From Planctomycetota bacterium (GTDB lineage Bacteria > Planctomycetota > UBA1135 > JACQFD01), in assembly GCA_016200225.1 (NCBI GenBank), contig JACQFD010000032.1:1-33348 (forward strand): DNA of 33,348 bases, in the 5' to 3' direction. Shown in pieces: positions 25,845-33,348 of this stretch (positions are counted from its first letter, which is position 1; every line of letters starts with the position of its first letter). The notes below the pieces were generated by a model. The model had not been told where the DNA came from, searched no databases, and was given only the letters and a program-made list of their open reading frames with translations. The translations under genes were made by a program, and so were the position numbers.

Positions 25845-27548
25845 TCAATTCGCCAGCACATCCGCAGAAACGAAATCGATCGATTGTACAAATGCGGCGC
25901 GCGCTTCGTTCGTGACGCGCACGCGGAGGAGGCCGTTTTTGAGATAAACGCCCGGCGCGCTCGCGATGGAGACGCGGCGCGCGGCGGCGGCGGGGCGCGC
26001 GTTGGATTTGTCGACGATTTCGTAACGATCGCGCGCCCAATTATATAATGATATCATTTGTGAAGTGTACGCCGATGTTTTCGATAGAATCGAGACGTCG
26101 AAGGAGGCCGCGATGCCGTCGAGACTGTCGATGTCGAGATCGACTTCCGCGGTTCGCACACCGCCCGCGGCCTGCGCCGTGTCGTCGAACGTTTGATCGT
26201 CGGCCGCGCGCACGGAGGAGACGTCGCCGTGTTTCCAGCGCCCGAGATGAATACTAATACTTCGGACGGTCCCCTGCCGGATCGTCGCGGGCGACGACGC
26301 GCGCTCGAGAGCGAGACCCGCGTCGACGCGTCCATTTGTAGTATACGATTTCGCGATCGGATCGGCCGTGGCTTCGAGAATGCCGCGGACTTTCGCGGGC
26401 GTCGCGCCCGCGCCAAGATAACTGTAAAGCAGTCCGGCGACGCCTGAAACGACCGGCGCGGCCATCGACGTCCCCGAAAGTGTTTGATAACCATTCGCGC
26501 CCCCGCCGAGCGTCACGGCGTTGATCGGAAACGTCGATACAATTGCGGTGCCCGGAGCGGCGATGTCGACCCACGAACCATAATTACTAAAAGGTGCGCG
26601 TACGTCCGTCGGCGTCGAGGCGGCGACGGACACGGCCTCGACGTACGCGGCCGGGTACATTTCATTTGTAGTATGTTCGTTTCCGGCCGCGGCGACGACG
26701 AGCGCGCCCGACTGGACGGCGGATTGCACGGCGGCGTGCAACGCCTGCGAGACCGCGGTCCCGGCCAGACTTAAATTAATAACTCTTGCGCCGTTCCGCG
26801 CGGCGAATCCGATGCCAGATGCTACAGTTGCATAACTTCCCGTGCCCGTCGAATCGAGTACTTTCACCGGCATGAGCGCGCACCGGTATCCGACGCCCGC
26901 GACGCCCGCGCCATTGTCGGTCGCCGCGCCCGCGATGCCCGCGACGTGCGTGCCGTGTCCGTGGTCGTCGTTCGCGTCGTTCGTGTGCGCGATGAAATTG
27001 TAGCCTTGTACGATCTTTTCTTTAAGATCGGGATGATCCAGATCGATTCCAGTATCTACAATTGCGATGATAATATTCGAATAGCCGGTGCAGACGTTCC
27101 ACGCGCGCGGCGCGCCGATTTTCGGGAGGTGCCATTGCGCGGGATATTGCGAATCGTTGGGAATGAAATCGGCGTGGACAACGGTGTCGGCTTCGCAAAA
27201 ATCCACTTCGTCGAGCTGGCGGAAGCACTCCGCGATGTAGTCGGGCGGCGCGACGGGCGGAACGTCGAGAACTTCGACGCCGCCGTCGAGCGACTCATGG
27301 TACAAAACTCCGTTTTGTTGTAATGCGAGGCGCAGGTCGCGCGGCAGCGGTTTGCGCAGGCGGATCAACACGCGCCCCGACACCACTTCGTCGCCGTTCA
27401 TCGCCGTTTCGATTTCGAACGAGGGAGATCCTACACTTCGCGCCCGCGCCGCCGCGCGCGCGAAAACGGCGCCCGTGCCCGCGCACGCTAATAATCCGAA
27501 TATAAGTAATCCACGCCGGAACAAATCGATTCCCCCGATGACTCCCAT
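25845..27548 (-). CDS. Secreted subtilisin-family (S8) serine protease
   Basis: The 567-residue precursor has a signal peptide (LLIFGLLACAGTGAVFA), a propeptide-like region (about 45-130) and an S8 catalytic domain (about 140-410). The triad is intact: Asp165 in IVDTGIDLDHPD, His198 in HGHGTHVAG and Ser361 in LSGTSMAAPVVSG; Asn290 in AAAGNE is the oxyanion residue. A C-terminal beta domain of about 150 residues follows (AEVDLDIDSLDGIAASFDVS), of a kind often used for maturation or attachment. Start ATG 27548. It is transcribed toward the VCBS gene. The protease may mature secreted proteins, but the substrate is not shown. Confidence 0.95.
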   Translation of the reverse strand: MGVIGGIDLFRRGLLIFGLLACAGTGAVFARAAARARSVGSPSFEIETAMNGDEVVSGRVLIRLRKPLPRDLRLALQQNGVLYHESLDGGVEVLDVPPVAPPDYIAECFRQLDEVDFCEADTVVHADFIPNDSQYPAQWHLPKIGAPRAWNVCTGYSNIIIAIVDTGIDLDHPDLKEKIVQGYNFIAHTNDANDDHGHGTHVAGIAGAATDNGAGVAGVGYRCALMPVKVLDSTGTGSYATVASGIGFAARNGARVINLSLAGTAVSQALHAAVQSAVQSGALVVAAAGNEHTTNEMYPAAYVEAVSVAASTPTDVRAPFSNYGSWVDIAAPGTAIVSTFPINAVTLGGGANGYQTLSGTSMAAPVVSGVAGLLYSYLGAGATPAKVRGILEATADPIAKSYTTNGRVDAGLALERASSPATIRQGTVRSISIHLGRWKHGDVSSVRAADDQTFDDTAQAAGGVRTAEVDLDIDSLDGIAASFDVSILSKTSAYTSQMISLYNWARDRYEIVDKSNARPAAAARRVSIASAPGVYLKNGLLRVRVTNEARAAFVQSIDFVSADVLAN

Positions 27549-27596
27549 TGCCGATGAACGGGGGATTGTTCGTCCGGAGGCGCACTGAAAATGAAG

Positions 27597-27633
27597 ATTT
27601 CCCGTGCAAATCGCAGCGTCCGGGAAATTTTTT
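27597..27633 (-). terminator. Possible terminator between membrane protein and subtilisin genes
   Basis: ATTTCCCG (27597-27604) and CGGGAAAT (27621-27628) pair around a 16-base loop. A T run follows on the plus strand and an A/T-rich CTTCATTTT on the minus strand. It would end transcription of the membrane-protein gene before the subtilisin gene. The long loop makes this weak. Confidence 0.3.
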
Positions 27634-27669
27634 CGTTAACTTGCGCGCGCCGCGTGAGACGGGGCCCGG

Positions 27670-29850
27670 TTACTTGCCGGCGGGCCGGCTCGCGACCTCG
27701 GGTTCGACGGTATGGACGATCGAAATATTATCATTCGCGCTTGTGTCAGTTTTGTTTATAAGCGTCCAGCGTTTCGAGGGCGCGTCGCCGCCGATCGAGA
27801 CTCCAATATCGTAGCCGCGCGCGGGCAGGCGCGGCGGCATCGCGCCCTCGAGATCGAATATATATTTTGCACGGCGGCGATCCGTCGGACGTAACAAATC
27901 CGCCGGCCGCCGCAGTTCGGGAACGGTCCGCGAGGATACAAATGTTCCGTCGCGCTCGAATATATGAATATAGATTTCGGGGAGCCGCGCGACGGCGTCG
28001 CTCATGTCGATTGTCACTTCAAAATGAAATTCATTATTCCGCACAGATCCATTCGCATCCGACGTCGTCTCCCTGCTCATTCCGGTGGTCATGACCTGAA
28101 TGGTGGCATTCGCGTTCGCGGGATCGCGAAAATCCGGATGATTCGCGACTCGGAAATCGACATCGACCCATTCAATATCCGGGACGCGAATGTACATTTC
28201 CAAAGGCCATATCTTATCCAACGGCGCCGAAGCCGGGTAGAACCACGGACGAAGGCGACTCTCGTGATAATGCATCAAATATTCGACCATCTCGTCGTAC
28301 CGGCTTTTGTTCACGTCCGGCGTCGCGCGATGAATAATAACATTTGCGCCTGCGAGGAGTTTTTGAAGTTCGGGTTCCCTTTGTTTTACGATCTCAGGCG
28401 GCATCCACGCGAGCGTCTGCACCCACCAGTCGTGACCGCGCAGAACCGCTTCCAATTGTAAATTATTCGATTGGAAAAACGCATTATCTGTTAATAAATA
28501 AATCGCGGCCTTCGGCGGCAGGGGCGCGCGTTCGAGTTCGTCGCACAAATCCCGCATGCGCCGCGGCCACGCGGGATCGGGCGACGCTTTGCCGGCGAGT
28601 GCTACAAATAGATTGCGATGATTCCAGAGCGGAAAGGCCTCGCCGAAAGGACCGACTCCCCCGCGCGACCGCCCGTTCAATTCGAACGAAAATGTAAGAT
28701 CGTACGCGGAGTGCGCGCCGCAGGCGCCGAGCAAGATCATAAATAATATCCGAAGCGCGCGCGTCCGCACCGCGGCGGCCGCGAGCCAGACCAGCATGGC
28801 CTGAACAGCCATCACGGATATTAATAATGTGCCTCCTTTTCGCTGCGATGCGAGCGATACGAGCGCGAAATCGATTAAATAAACGAAACAGAGCGCGAGC
28901 GCGAGTTTTGATATATATAATCGGCGGCGCTCCGCAAATGCGACCGCCCCCGCGATCAAACCGATCGAAGCCGCCGGCACGCCCGCGCCGTCGTAAATGC
29001 TCCAGAGCATCGTTAATTTAATATTTTCCCACGAGAACGAGCCGCCTGCGCCTGCGTAGAGCGACGAGCGGTCGCCGTAGGTCACCGAATAGAAGTATCC
29101 GGACAACTCGCGCAGATTCGGACCGTACCACGAGAGCGCGAGAGCCGCCGCGATCGCGCCGCCGATCAGTATATTGATTATTTTCGCGGCGCGCGGCCCG
29201 TGCCGGCGCGCGTGCGCGAAAACGACGAGCGCCGGACCGGCCAGCAGAACGGCTCCCCCCGCGCGCGCGACGCACGCGAGGCCGGCGACGGCGCCGAATA
29301 GCAATGTTCGTCCGGCGCGCGTGAATTGTTGTGTCGCAAGCGCGGCCCACGATGCGGCGGCGACCATCGCGGCGAGCGGAAATTCGTAAACATACATCCG
29401 CGACAGATTCAGCGCCGCCGGAAATGTAACAAGATGGGCCGCGATCGCGTACGGCAGCCAGCGCGGAATGTCTTCGCGATCCTTAAATATTAATTTTGCG
29501 GCGCGCACCGTCGATAATACAAATATAAACATAAAAACCGGCAGCACGCTCTCGGCGACGGCGCGCGATTCGCCGAATAGAAACATCCATATCGCCGACG
29601 CCATCGGCACGAGCGGCGCGTGCGTTCCCGACGTGTGCATCCACGCGTTTACGAATCCGCCGATGCCGTTCGCCGCGATTTCGCGTTTCATCGTGATCGC
29701 TTGTGTAACGAATGCGGCGCTGTCCCACGTCAACATCGCGTCGCGAGAACCGTCGCGCGCCGCCGCGCACGCCGCTAGAATTGTTAGTATCGCCGCGACC
29801 GCCGCCGCGAATATCAAATCGATCGCCGCCGCGCGCCGCGCCGGATTCAT
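27670..29850 (-). CDS. Multi-pass membrane protein, GT-C glycosyltransferase-like (PMT/ArnT type)
   Basis: The 726-residue protein has about ten hydrophobic segments in the first 390 residues (first at 10-28), and a soluble C-terminal part of about 330 residues. The layout, with an acidic residue after the first helix (AMLTWDSAAF) and a repeated ARAGGAVLLAG-type helix, matches dolichyl- or undecaprenyl-phosphate-dependent GT-C transferases of the PMT_2/RgtA kind. The soluble part (MRDLCDELERAPLPPKAAIY; later beta-sandwich-like text) would lie outside the membrane. The first ATG at 29850 is 10 bases after the thioesterase stop. Donor and acceptor cannot be told from sequence; the assignment to GT-C is by architecture. 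Confidence 0.65.
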   Translation of the reverse strand: MNPARRAAAIDLIFAAAVAAILTILAACAAARDGSRDAMLTWDSAAFVTQAITMKREIAANGIGGFVNAWMHTSGTHAPLVPMASAIWMFLFGESRAVAESVLPVFMFIFVLSTVRAAKLIFKDREDIPRWLPYAIAAHLVTFPAALNLSRMYVYEFPLAAMVAAASWAALATQQFTRAGRTLLFGAVAGLACVARAGGAVLLAGPALVVFAHARRHGPRAAKIINILIGGAIAAALALSWYGPNLRELSGYFYSVTYGDRSSLYAGAGGSFSWENIKLTMLWSIYDGAGVPAASIGLIAGAVAFAERRRLYISKLALALCFVYLIDFALVSLASQRKGGTLLISVMAVQAMLVWLAAAAVRTRALRILFMILLGACGAHSAYDLTFSFELNGRSRGGVGPFGEAFPLWNHRNLFVALAGKASPDPAWPRRMRDLCDELERAPLPPKAAIYLLTDNAFFQSNNLQLEAVLRGHDWWVQTLAWMPPEIVKQREPELQKLLAGANVIIHRATPDVNKSRYDEMVEYLMHYHESRLRPWFYPASAPLDKIWPLEMYIRVPDIEWVDVDFRVANHPDFRDPANANATIQVMTTGMSRETTSDANGSVRNNEFHFEVTIDMSDAVARLPEIYIHIFERDGTFVSSRTVPELRRPADLLRPTDRRRAKYIFDLEGAMPPRLPARGYDIGVSIGGDAPSKRWTLINKTDTSANDNISIVHTVEPEVASRPAGK

Positions 29851-29860
29851 TATATTAAAT

Positions 29861-30229
29861 TTAACGAATCATCCATGTCCCGGTCGCGCGCGCGTGCACG
29901 GTGCCGTCGTCGCCCGTGCATTCGCCCTCGAGAAATGCAATTCTGCGCCCGCGCTTCTGCACCCAACCCTCGGCGCAAAGCGTTCCGGTGCGCGCCGCCG
30001 TCAAATATTGAATCGAAAGGTGAATCGTCGCGCACGTTTCATTATTAGCAAGCGTGCGCGCCGTCGCGCGTCCCATCGCGCCATCTAACAATATCGCCAT
30101 CGCGCCGCCGTGAATGAGACCGACTTCATTTCGCCACTCGGGACCGCACACCATGCAGAGGCGCACGCGGCCGTTCTCGAGGTCTTCCGAAGTAATATTC
30201 AGATGGGCGTTCAGCGCGGAGACGAGCAT
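29861..30229 (-). CDS. PaaI-type hotdog-fold thioesterase
   Basis: The 122-residue protein is a 4HBT/PaaI acyl-CoA thioesterase. The diagnostic segment is GLIHGGAMAILLDGAMG (37-53), with HGG and the catalytic Asp49. Length and the C-terminal strands (TGTLCAEGWVQKRGRRIAFL) fit a single hotdog domain that forms a tetramer. Start ATG 30229. The gene is divergent from fabI with 66 bases between starts, so they may share control; a link to fatty-acid or aromatic acyl-CoA turnover is possible but inferred. Confidence 0.88.
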   Translation of the reverse strand: MLVSALNAHLNITSEDLENGRVRLCMVCGPEWRNEVGLIHGGAMAILLDGAMGRATARTLANNETCATIHLSIQYLTAARTGTLCAEGWVQKRGRRIAFLEGECTGDDGTVHARATGTWMIR

Positions 30230-30295
30230 GCCTCCATTGTGACATTGAATAGTCGACGCTAGAAGTGCGCGTCGAATTTCGTTACAAATTTCGTC

Positions 30296-31066
30296 ATGCT
30301 TCTACAAGACAAGCGTGGAATCGTGTTCGGGATCGCCAATCGGCGCTCCATTGCGTGGGCCATCGCGAAGGCCGCCGCCGCGGAAGGGGCGCGGATGGTT
30401 TTTACTTATCAAACGGAGCGCCTTGGCGAGAGCGTGCGCGAACTCGCCGCGACGTTGCCGGGCGAGACTCCATGCGTCGAGTGCGACCTCGCGAACGATC
30501 ACGCGATCGATAACGCGATCCAATTCACGCGCGAACGCTTCGGCCACCTCGACTTCCTCGTTCACGCAGTCGCATTCGCGCGCAAGGAGGAACTCGAGGG
30601 AGATTATATGCAAACGACGCGCGAGGGTTTTCGCCTCGCGCACGACATCAGTGCCTACACGTTCACTGCCGTCGCCAAAGCGGCGCGGCCGCTGTTCGAA
30701 GGACGCTCGGGAAGCCTCATTACGCTAACGTATATGGGCGCCGAACGAGTGATTCCTAATTATAACGTCATGGGCGTCGCCAAGGCCGCCCTGGAGGCAA
30801 GCGTTCGTTATCTTGCTAATGATCTCGGACCGGTTAATATTCGAGTCAACGCCATCAGCGCCGGACCTATCAAAACGCTCGCTGCGGCGGGGATCAGTGA
30901 ATTCTCAAAAATTCTCGATCATCATAAATCGAAGGCCCCGATGCGTAAAAATACAGATGTCGACGAAGTGGCCGACACGGCGGTATTCTTACTTTCGGAA
31001 AAATCGCGCGGAATCACCGGCGAAGTGATTCATGTCGATAACGGGTTTCATGTGTTAGGAGTGTAG
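30296..31066 (+). CDS. fabI: Enoyl-[acyl-carrier-protein] reductase (NADH), FabI
   Basis: The 256-residue short-chain dehydrogenase performs the last reduction of fatty-acid elongation in the cytosol. Cofactor motif GIANRRSIAWAIA is at 12-24, and the catalytic pair Tyr156 and Lys163 lies in NYNVMGVAKAAL, with Tyr146 in TYMGAE; these positions equal the E. coli numbering. The motif ISAGPIKTLAA follows, where the substrate loop and inhibitor pocket lie. Start ATG 30296. In the 66-base divergent spacer TTGTGA and TAGAAG with 17 bases between could be its promoter. A row of short hairpins and an A/T tract follows the stop and probably ends transcription. Confidence 0.97.
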   Translation: MLLQDKRGIVFGIANRRSIAWAIAKAAAAEGARMVFTYQTERLGESVRELAATLPGETPCVECDLANDHAIDNAIQFTRERFGHLDFLVHAVAFARKEELEGDYMQTTREGFRLAHDISAYTFTAVAKAARPLFEGRSGSLITLTYMGAERVIPNYNVMGVAKAALEASVRYLANDLGPVNIRVNAISAGPIKTLAAAGISEFSKILDHHKSKAPMRKNTDVDEVADTAVFLLSEKSRGITGEVIHVDNGFHVLGV

Positions 31067-31072
31067 ACGCTC

Positions 31073-31167
31073 TCGCGCCGCTGGGCGCGCTTGCTCCGGC
31101 GCCGCATGGCGCTTTAGCTCCCCGCCGCACGGCGCTTGCGCTCTGACGCCGCGGGGCGCATTCACTT
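31073..31167 (+). repeat. Four tandem 24-base mini-hairpin units
   Basis: Units at 31073-31096, 31097-31120, 31121-31143 and 31144-31167 share the pattern CGCCGC-x-x-GGCGC-xT-x-x-GCTC. Each contains its own short inverted repeat (CGCGCC-GCTG-GGCGCG, GCGCC-GCAT-GGCGC, CGCC-GCAC-GGCG, CGCC-GCGG-GGCG). They start six bases after the fabI stop. Confidence 0.75.
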
Positions 31168-31170
31168 TCG

Positions 31171-31219
31171 TTAATAATTATTATTTATTATTTTTTTATA
31201 TAATATTTAATATTTTCTA
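31171..31219. other. A/T-only tract between repeats
   Basis: Forty-odd consecutive A/T bases with TTATTATTTATTA and a run of seven T. It follows the fabI hairpin array on the plus strand and could complete a bidirectional terminator, since fabI and the beta-helix gene converge here. No coding potential. Confidence 0.5.
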
Positions 31220-31335
31220 CGATCGCCGGCAGCGGTTCCGGCGCTCAGACAGGTCCTCGCCGTTTATGTTACAAACGCAAAGCGTTTGTAACATAAACGG
31301 CTGCGGAACTCGCGCGGAACCGCTGCCGGCGATCG
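31220..31335. repeat. Nested cruciform: 21-bp outer and 20-bp inner perfect stems
   Basis: Outer arms 31220-31240 and 31315-31335 are exact 21-bp complements containing CGCCGGCAGCGG. Within them, GCCGTTTATGTTACAAACGC (31259-31278) pairs exactly with 31282-31301 around the loop AAA. No T tract follows. The inner hairpin plus one flank (31254-31335) recurs in inverted orientation at 33133-33214. Confidence 0.85.
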
Positions 31336-31391
31336 CTGGGGAATTTGGGGGGAGCCGATTTTGGGAGGAAGGCGCGTGCTGGTCTCAATTG

Positions 31392-32987
31392 TTAATTTCC
31401 AATCGTTAGCACGACGGAATTCGACCAGGCTGCGGAGAACGGCGCGGAGGTGGAGACGATGGCGGCTTGGAATGTAAAGGATCGGCCGGAGAGGGCGGGT
31501 TTGTTTGGAATCGGTATATTTACAATTCCACCGGGAGGGTGGGATTGCGCGTCGACCGTGGCGTAGCGGAACATGTGCGCGGTGTCGAGGTCGAGTTGGC
31601 CGGCGGAGGTCCAACTTGGATTCGCGACGGGACCGCCGCGAGTGGCGAAGACCGCGGCGCGCGCGCCGGCGGAGCCGAATACGGCCAGTTGCGCGGTTCC
31701 GCCGGGGCTCGCGCCGACGACGAGTTCGAGCGTCTCGAATTCATACGCGCCGAGGTCGGACAACTGTAATGTGTCGAGATTTCCATCGTATTTGTGCGGA
31801 TGTCCGTCAATATCATTAATATCCGGAGGCGGGACAAGATCGATGCACGGGCTTCCGTAAACTAAACGATAATCGGATGCGCCGACATTTCGAAACTTCG
31901 GGTCGGAAGAGAAATTGCCGGATACGCCGGCCTGGTCGCCGTCTTGAATATCGTTATTACTTAGAGTCTCGGAAATGGACGGCGGAACGTTAATATATAA
32001 ATCGTCGTGGTTCAGCCAGAGAATGCTGCTGCTGACGCCGAGCGCGATCGCCGCCGAGCCGCCCGGCGATGCGACGCGAACGCCCTCCTGTCCATTATTT
32101 ACAATCGTCGATCGTTTAATTGAAAAATCGGCCGAAGAGCCATAGTTGCTCGTGAATCCGCCGCGAATTCCCGCGCCCGCGTTCTCCGCGACGAGGCAGT
32201 CGCTCATTTCGAAACTGTAAGTTCCAGAGTATGTTTCGATTCTCGCGCCGTCGCCGGTATTGTTCATTAATTTACAGCGATCGACCCAGCCGTAGACCCA
32301 ACCGTCGCCCGCGTACGCGACGCCGCCCATGTCGTGTCCCGAAAATATACAATCGCGCGCGAGTACATATGTAATCGCCGGCTGGCCGTAAAAGCTCGAC
32401 GCCGACGCGCCGACGCCCACGTGAGCCGAATCCGTGCATACATGATTTAAATCCACCAATGCGACGGAGTCTTGATAAGGCCCCGTCAATACCTCGACGC
32501 ACGCGCTCGAAAACTGTGTAATTTCCACATCGTCGGCGAAACCATTGCATTCGCCCCATTCGGCCTGCACGCGGAATCCTATATATCCATTTTGTAATGT
32601 TAGATGACGCAAACCTCCTGCGTCGGGATTTGCGGTGCCCGAATAATTATCGAACCAGACAACGGGAACCCACGGCGCGCCGCCGCCGTCGATCACTGTT
32701 TTCGACGCGCCGGCCGGCCCCTCGAGGATCTGGCCGAGGCCGGGCCGGATCGGAATCGTCTCGCCGGAGGCCGGCGAGTACGTCCCCGCCGCGAGATGCA
32801 TCGTTTGCACGCCGGGCGGGACCGCGGCGACCGCATATGTAATCGTTTTCCACGCCGTGAGCGGCGACTTTCCATCGTTAGTGTTGGATCCGTTCGCCGC
32901 ATCGACGTACCAATCGCCAGCGCGCGCGACCGACGGAAACATAACAAAAATCAATGCAAACAAACGCGTTCGGGCAATAAATGGCAT
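31392..32987 (-). CDS. Secreted right-handed parallel beta-helix protein
   Basis: The 531-residue protein starts at ATG 32987, with AGAG eleven bases upstream; a TTG two codons earlier is also open. The signal peptide is LFALIFVMFPSVARA. The opening WYVDAANGSNTNDGKSPLTA is the typical DUF1565 start of pectate-lyase-like helices with planned-coil repeats; rungs follow to about residue 370 (VYGWVDRCKLMNNTGDGARI, FSIKRSTIVNNGQEGVRVAS). The segment SPCIDLVPPPDINDIDGHPH is the common choice-of-anchor-Q closing motif. The last 110 residues form a C-terminal module with IPNKPALSGRSFTFQAAI and SNSVVLTIGN, related to the VCBS protein end. It converges on fabI. Carbohydrate binding is possible; no lyase residues were identified. 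Confidence 0.9.
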   Translation of the reverse strand: MPFIARTRLFALIFVMFPSVARAGDWYVDAANGSNTNDGKSPLTAWKTITYAVAAVPPGVQTMHLAAGTYSPASGETIPIRPGLGQILEGPAGASKTVIDGGGAPWVPVVWFDNYSGTANPDAGGLRHLTLQNGYIGFRVQAEWGECNGFADDVEITQFSSACVEVLTGPYQDSVALVDLNHVCTDSAHVGVGASASSFYGQPAITYVLARDCIFSGHDMGGVAYAGDGWVYGWVDRCKLMNNTGDGARIETYSGTYSFEMSDCLVAENAGAGIRGGFTSNYGSSADFSIKRSTIVNNGQEGVRVASPGGSAAIALGVSSSILWLNHDDLYINVPPSISETLSNNDIQDGDQAGVSGNFSSDPKFRNVGASDYRLVYGSPCIDLVPPPDINDIDGHPHKYDGNLDTLQLSDLGAYEFETLELVVGASPGGTAQLAVFGSAGARAAVFATRGGPVANPSWTSAGQLDLDTAHMFRYATVDAQSHPPGGIVNIPIPNKPALSGRSFTFQAAIVSTSAPFSAAWSNSVVLTIGN

Positions 32988-33132
32988 ATTCAATTCTCTT
33001 CGGATGGAACCGCGGGAAACACACTCTCAACGATCAGCAAGAGTCCTGCCATTTGTGAAGGGGGCGGGTCCAATTATTCATACGAAAATTGGCCCCGCCA
33101 CCCCCTCTATCCCCAAACCACCCATTCCCCAA
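32988..33132 (-). promoter_or_regulatory. Leader region of the beta-helix gene with imperfect hairpin
   Basis: CCAATT (33070-33075) and AATTGG (33087-33092) pair around an 11-base loop, and flanking G-rich (33060-33068) and C-rich (33093-33105) tracts extend the stem imperfectly. It lies 70-120 bases upstream of the start codon. It may be a terminator for a gene further right or an mRNA leader structure. No gene is seen in this stretch. Confidence 0.4.
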
Positions 33133-33214
33133 CGATCGCCGGCCGTGGTTCCGCGCGAGTTCCGCAGCCGTTTATGTTACAAACGCTTCGCGTTTGTAAC
33201 ATAAACGGCGAGGA
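33133..33214. repeat. Second copy of the palindromic repeat, inverted
   Basis: The same 20-bp arms as at 31259-31301 occur at 33167-33186 and 33190-33209 around the loop TTC. The flank 33133-33166 matches the complement of 31302-31335 with a few differences (GCCGGCCGTGG instead of GCCGGCAGCGG). The distal outer arm present in the first copy is missing here. Compensated arms and a changed loop suggest the stem is maintained. Confidence 0.85.
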
Positions 33215-33238
33215 TCTTCCATGAGAAGGCCGTGTTGG

Positions 33239-33348
33239 TCAAGACTTTCTTCGAATCATTACAATCGAAAAAACCGATCCATCCGCCACGCTTCCATTCG
33301 CACTGTTGGTGAGCCCGTATTGTATGGAGCTCCGTGCACGTTGGGGTC
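33239..33348 (-). other. Possible C-terminal end of a minus-strand gene at the window edge
   Basis: All three minus-strand frames are partly open to the edge. The frame ending at TGA 33239-33241 (NGSVADGSVFSIVMIRRKS at its end) and one ending at TAA inside the repeat both look protein-like; a third stops earlier. Too little sequence is present to choose. If the first is right, the palindromic repeat would lie 25 bases after its stop, as the other copy lies after the beta-helix gene. Confidence 0.3.

Noticed and set aside
31073..31167. CRISPR array
   Set aside because: The 24-base units are contiguous with no spacers and degenerate; no cas genes are present.

Overview
The window looks like a chromosomal segment of a GC-rich bacterium, most likely Planctomycetota or a close relative. 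I infer this from gene content, not from a marker gene: a PA14/multihaem cytochrome/beta-propeller fusion, a complete MoxR-Bat (Batl) operon, large secreted VCBS and parallel beta-helix proteins that share a C-terminal module, and a gingipain-like lipoprotein.

Region 1 (1-6914) is a foreign block. Nearly all genes lie on the minus strand, and the block abuts the 3' end of an initiator tRNA (tRNA-fMet, 6914-6989, minus). Reading away from the tRNA it holds a tyrosine integrase, an unrecognised protein with a possible winged helix, a small excisionase-like HTH protein, about 570 bases of palindrome-rich non-coding DNA, a two-hairpin small RNA candidate (3744-3820, plus), a DUF669-like protein, a rolling-circle-type Rep, a lipoprotein, a MazG-like pyrophosphohydrolase, and a gene cut off by an IS66-family insertion sequence that runs off the left edge. 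No capsid, portal, relaxase or coupling-protein gene is visible. The block therefore looks like a small integrative replicating element (integrated plasmid or satellite) with a damaged cargo module. Its left attachment site is not in the window.

Region 2 (7359-14433, minus) has a small HTH-like protein, a 1404-residue penta-haem cytochrome with a beta-propeller, a ParB-domain protein, and a gingipain-family (C25) lipoprotein whose start overlaps the ParB stop by four bases.

Region 3 (14622-23105, plus) is one tightly packed operon: moxR, a DUF58 protein, a membrane protein with a cytosolic tail, two VWA membrane proteins (batA/batB-like), batC-like TPR, batD-like and batE-like. Most junctions overlap or nearly touch. 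The known theme of this family is MoxR ATPase-driven action on VWA proteins at the membrane.

Region 4 (23135-33348) contains a secreted 14-repeat VCBS protein, a subtilisin, a GT-C-like membrane protein and a PaaI-type thioesterase (all minus), then fabI (plus), then a secreted beta-helix protein (minus). Between fabI and the beta-helix gene lie four tandem 24-base mini-hairpins, an almost pure A/T stretch and a nested cruciform. An inverted copy of the inner part of the cruciform lies on the other side of the beta-helix gene.

The most promising items are the integrative element with its putative countertranscribed RNA, the nested palindromic repeat pair at 31220-31335 and 33133-33214, the shared C-terminal module of the two secreted proteins, and the overlapping ParB/C25 protease pair.
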